From an uncultured Bacilli bacterium (lineage in GTDB: Bacteria > Bacillota_I > Bacilli_A > RF39 > UBA660), in assembly GCA_947628495.1 (NCBI GenBank), contig CANRAC010000044.1:1-7948 (forward strand): a stretch of 7,948 nt of DNA, read 5' to 3'. The stretch's first letter is position 1. The number at the start of each line of letters is the position of its first letter. The position numbers were made by a program, and so were the translations under genes. Shown here in pieces: positions 6,502-7,948 of the stretch. Under the pieces are notes generated by a model. It searched no databases. It was not told the origin of the DNA and was given only the letters and a program-made list of their open reading frames with translations.

Positions 6502-6530
6502 ACCAAGGTGTATAGGTGTAACCGAAATAC
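6483..6530. other. Right attachment site (element half plus host half)
   Basis: Element DNA (through 6508) meets host PBP DNA here at the shared TGTATA (6509-6514), with predicted crossover at TG 6509-6510. Host sequence resumes on the minus strand as codons for GISVTPI, which continue in frame into QQVKAV at the left junction when the element is removed. The original target is thus the conserved 'GQGISVTP' region of class B PBPs. Confidence 0.88.
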
Positions 6531-7752
6531 CTTGGCCAAAACTAGTGGTCGCTAATTCCACAGGACCAACATTTTCTTCTTTAAAAAGAATACCACTCGA
6601 TTCCCCATTTAGATCAATGCCTGTTTTAACCCCAAACCCAAATTTATGAATATATTCATATAATTTAGTTTTTCCTAATTTTTGCCCCATGACTACAAAC
6701 CCTGGGTTACAAGAATTTTCTACCACTTGTAAGAAAGTTTGCGTTCCGTGTCCACCGGCTTTCCAACACTTAATGCGCGCACCTTCGACCGTAATAGAGC
6801 CACCATCTGTAAATTGATCCTCAAATAAATTAATAGTCTGCTCTTCAATAGAAGCTGTTAGCGTGATTATTTTAAAAGTACTTCCGGGTTCATAAGTCAT
6901 CCAAATTGGTAAATTACGATTAATCGTTTCATTATCATATTTTTCATAATGATTAGGATCAAAATTAGGTCTGGATGACATTCCCAATATTTCTCCCGTT
7001 TTGGGATTCATGGCAATAATTAAAGCGTGTTCGGGACTGTATTTACTGACCACATTATCTAGTTCTCTTTCAATAGCTTGCTGAATATCTAAGTCAATAG
7101 TTAAAGCAATATTAACTCCTGCTTGCGGTTTTTCATAAACTTCCGTAAGTTCTAGTTTATTTCCTTTGCCATCACTAAAATATTTTATGGCCCCATCACT
7201 ACCCGTTAAATATTTATCATATTCTAGCTCTATTCCCGATAACCCCTGATTATCAATTCCAACATAACCTAAAACGTGCGATAGTAAATTGCCATAAGGA
7301 TAATATCTTTTGGATTCTTTAACTAAATATACTCCATCTAATTTTAGATTATCTATCTTCTCAGCCGTTTCATAATCGAGCTGACGCCCTTCAGGATGGA
7401 CTCTTTCAATTGAAGTCTTTTTATTAACATGCTTATCCATATCTTTTTTACTAACTCCTAAAATTGCAGCTAATTGGGAAGATACTTCATCTTTATTTTT
7501 TATTTGATTAGGAATTAAAACTAAAGAAGTTGTTGTAATATTAGTAGCTAGTTCTTTACCGTTACGATCGGTAATTACGCCTCGATCTGCTGTTATAGGT
7601 AAATTACGACTCCATAATGATTCGGCTAATTTATTTAAGTCATCATATTGAAATACTTGAATATAAAAGACCCGAGCAATAATAAAAATAAAAATAATTA
7701 AAGTTATTAAAAAAACATAACGTACTCTTGTATGAATATTATTTTGAAACAT
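6496..7752 (-). pseudogene. Class B PBP (SpoVD/FtsI type), 5' fragment truncated by the element
   Basis: This fragment encodes residues 1-414 of a high-molecular-weight class B PBP, plus four element-encoded residues (HLGV) and a stop. It has a cytoplasmic start, one membrane anchor (about 11-32), the PBP dimer/pedestal region (including RGVITDRNGKELA) and the first part of the transpeptidase domain with S291-T-F-K294 (acylated serine in SxxK) and S347-C-N349 (SxN). The KTG motif lies in the separated 3' fragment, so this product should not cross-link peptidoglycan. I prefer the ATG at 7752, which has AGGTGA 5 nt upstream, over an in-frame GTG at 7761 that lies within that ribosome site. Rejoined, the gene is 634 codons with one PASTA domain, close to Bacillus SpoVD in design. 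The anchored remnant may still be made and could bind partner proteins. Confidence 0.94.
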
Positions 7753-7757
7753 GTTAT

Positions 7758-7763
7758 TCACCT
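7758..7763 (-). promoter_or_regulatory. PBP ribosome-binding site that decides the start
   Basis: AGGTGA on the minus strand lies 5 nt before the ATG at 7752. The alternative GTG start at 7761 is part of this motif and has no ribosome site of its own, so the ATG is preferred. The space upstream (7764-7803) contains a TATACT that might be a -10, also readable as a loose CATATACT SigE-like box, but no convincing -35; I do not call a promoter. Confidence 0.7.
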
Positions 7764-7800
7764 AAAAAAGTATATGTTTTATATTTAGAAATAGAATTTT

Positions 7801-7828
7801 AAAAAATTCATATTTGGCAATATGAATT
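7801..7828 (-). terminator. Intrinsic terminator of the upstream gene
   Basis: On the minus strand AATTCATAT and ATATGAATT form a perfect 9-bp stem with loop TGCCAA, followed by four further T (six in a row counting the stem end). The stem overlaps the stop codon of the upstream gene (7827-7829). It indicates that the PBP gene starts its own transcription unit. Confidence 0.65.
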
Positions 7829-7948
7829 ATTTTAATAATAAAGTCTTTTTAAAGTCATCAAATTCCTCTTGAGTAGAAAATATTTTCGTTCCCATCATCG
7901 GTTCATATAGTTGAATACCTAACGTATTAGCTGTCATAGGTTCATAAA
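7827..7948 (-). CDS. C-terminal end of an unrecognised protein (partial)
   Basis: The last 39 codons of a minus-strand gene enter from the window's right edge and end at TAA (7827-7829). The visible residues begin YEPMTANTLGIQ and end FKKTLLLK, and the motif YEPM occurs twice 13 residues apart. I do not recognise the family. It does not resemble the C-termini I would expect for RsmH or FtsL at this position in a dcw cluster. The terminator at its end places it in a separate transcript from the PBP. Confidence 0.6.
   Translation of the reverse strand, partial: YEPMTANTLGIQLYEPMMGTKIFSTQEEFDDFKKTLLLK

Larger units (their letters stand above)
1859..6510 (-). mobile_element. 4.65-kb large-serine-recombinase element carrying AbiE and two GNATs, inserted in a PBP gene
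   Basis: The element is bounded by TG crossovers inside shared TGTATA hexamers and by 19-bp inverted arms. It carries, in transcription order, abiEi, abiEii, two GNAT acetyltransferase genes, a 68-codon small gene and a large serine recombinase, all on the host-gene strand. No replication, relaxase, conjugation or phage-structure genes are visible, so it looks like a minimal integrative cassette that would rely on other elements, or on the excised circle, to move. Removing it rejoins the PBP at codons ATA CAA CAA with the frame intact. Its cargo genes look markedly more AT-rich than mraY and the PBP, consistent with recent acquisition. Boundaries are read directly; mobility is inferred from the recombinase and the clean target reconstruction. 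Confidence 0.92.

Noticed and set aside
1859..6510. Prophage, ICE or insertion sequence
   Set aside because: There are no phage structural, relaxase, coupling-protein, replication or DDE-transposase genes, and the ends lack a target-site duplication of IS type. The recombinase is a large serine enzyme.
7764..7803. SigE-type sporulation promoter before the PBP
   Set aside because: CATATACT loosely resembles a SigE -10, but no matching -35 element is convincing in such AT-rich sequence, so it cannot be used as evidence for a sporulation role.
1..7948. CRISPR array, tRNA, rRNA or riboswitch
   Set aside because: No regularly spaced repeats, tRNA-like cloverleaf or recognised aptamer was seen. 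The intergenic gaps are short and T/A-rich.

Overview
This is AT-rich DNA from a low-GC Bacillota-type chromosome. Strong AGGAGG-like ribosome sites are present, and a PASTA-bearing class B penicillin-binding protein (PBP) gene lies directly upstream of mraY, as spoVD/ftsI-type genes do in the division and cell-wall (dcw) clusters of Firmicutes. The species cannot be named from this window. Every convincing gene is on the minus strand, so transcription runs from high to low coordinates.

Host backbone: the window opens (7827-7948) with the last 39 codons of an unrecognised gene that ends in a hairpin terminator. Next comes the first two thirds of a class B PBP (start 7752), with membrane anchor, SxxK and SxN motifs. 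The rest of that gene, with the KTG motif and one PASTA domain, lies about 4.6 kb away at 1196-1858 and is followed by an intact mraY (114-1106) and a terminator. Joining the two PBP pieces at a shared TGTATA restores one 634-residue reading frame with no gap or frameshift.

Inserted element (about 1859-6510, 4652 bp): this is a compact integrated element that splits the PBP gene. From its right end it carries a promoter (TTGACA, 17 nt, TATTAT), abiEi antitoxin, abiEii nucleotidyltransferase toxin, two GNAT acetyltransferases in one tightly packed operon, and a terminator. A 68-codon small gene translationally coupled to a large serine recombinase follows, with the recombinase ending across the left junction. 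No phage structural, replication or conjugation genes are seen. The element appears visibly more AT-rich than mraY and the PBP.

Key observation: the two ends carry 19-bp inverted arms (one mismatch). When the ends are joined in silico they lie exactly 7 nt on either side of a central TG dinucleotide, the layout expected of a serine-integrase attP of about 54 bp. attP lies inside the recombinase reading frame, so integration should replace an 18-residue C-terminal tail with five host-encoded residues. Because the element sits inside a cell-wall transpeptidase gene and can be removed without a scar, it is a candidate for regulated excision (like skin in sigK), with AbiE as a retention or defence module. 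The junctions and reading frames are read directly from the sequence. Excision, its regulation and cargo function are inferred.
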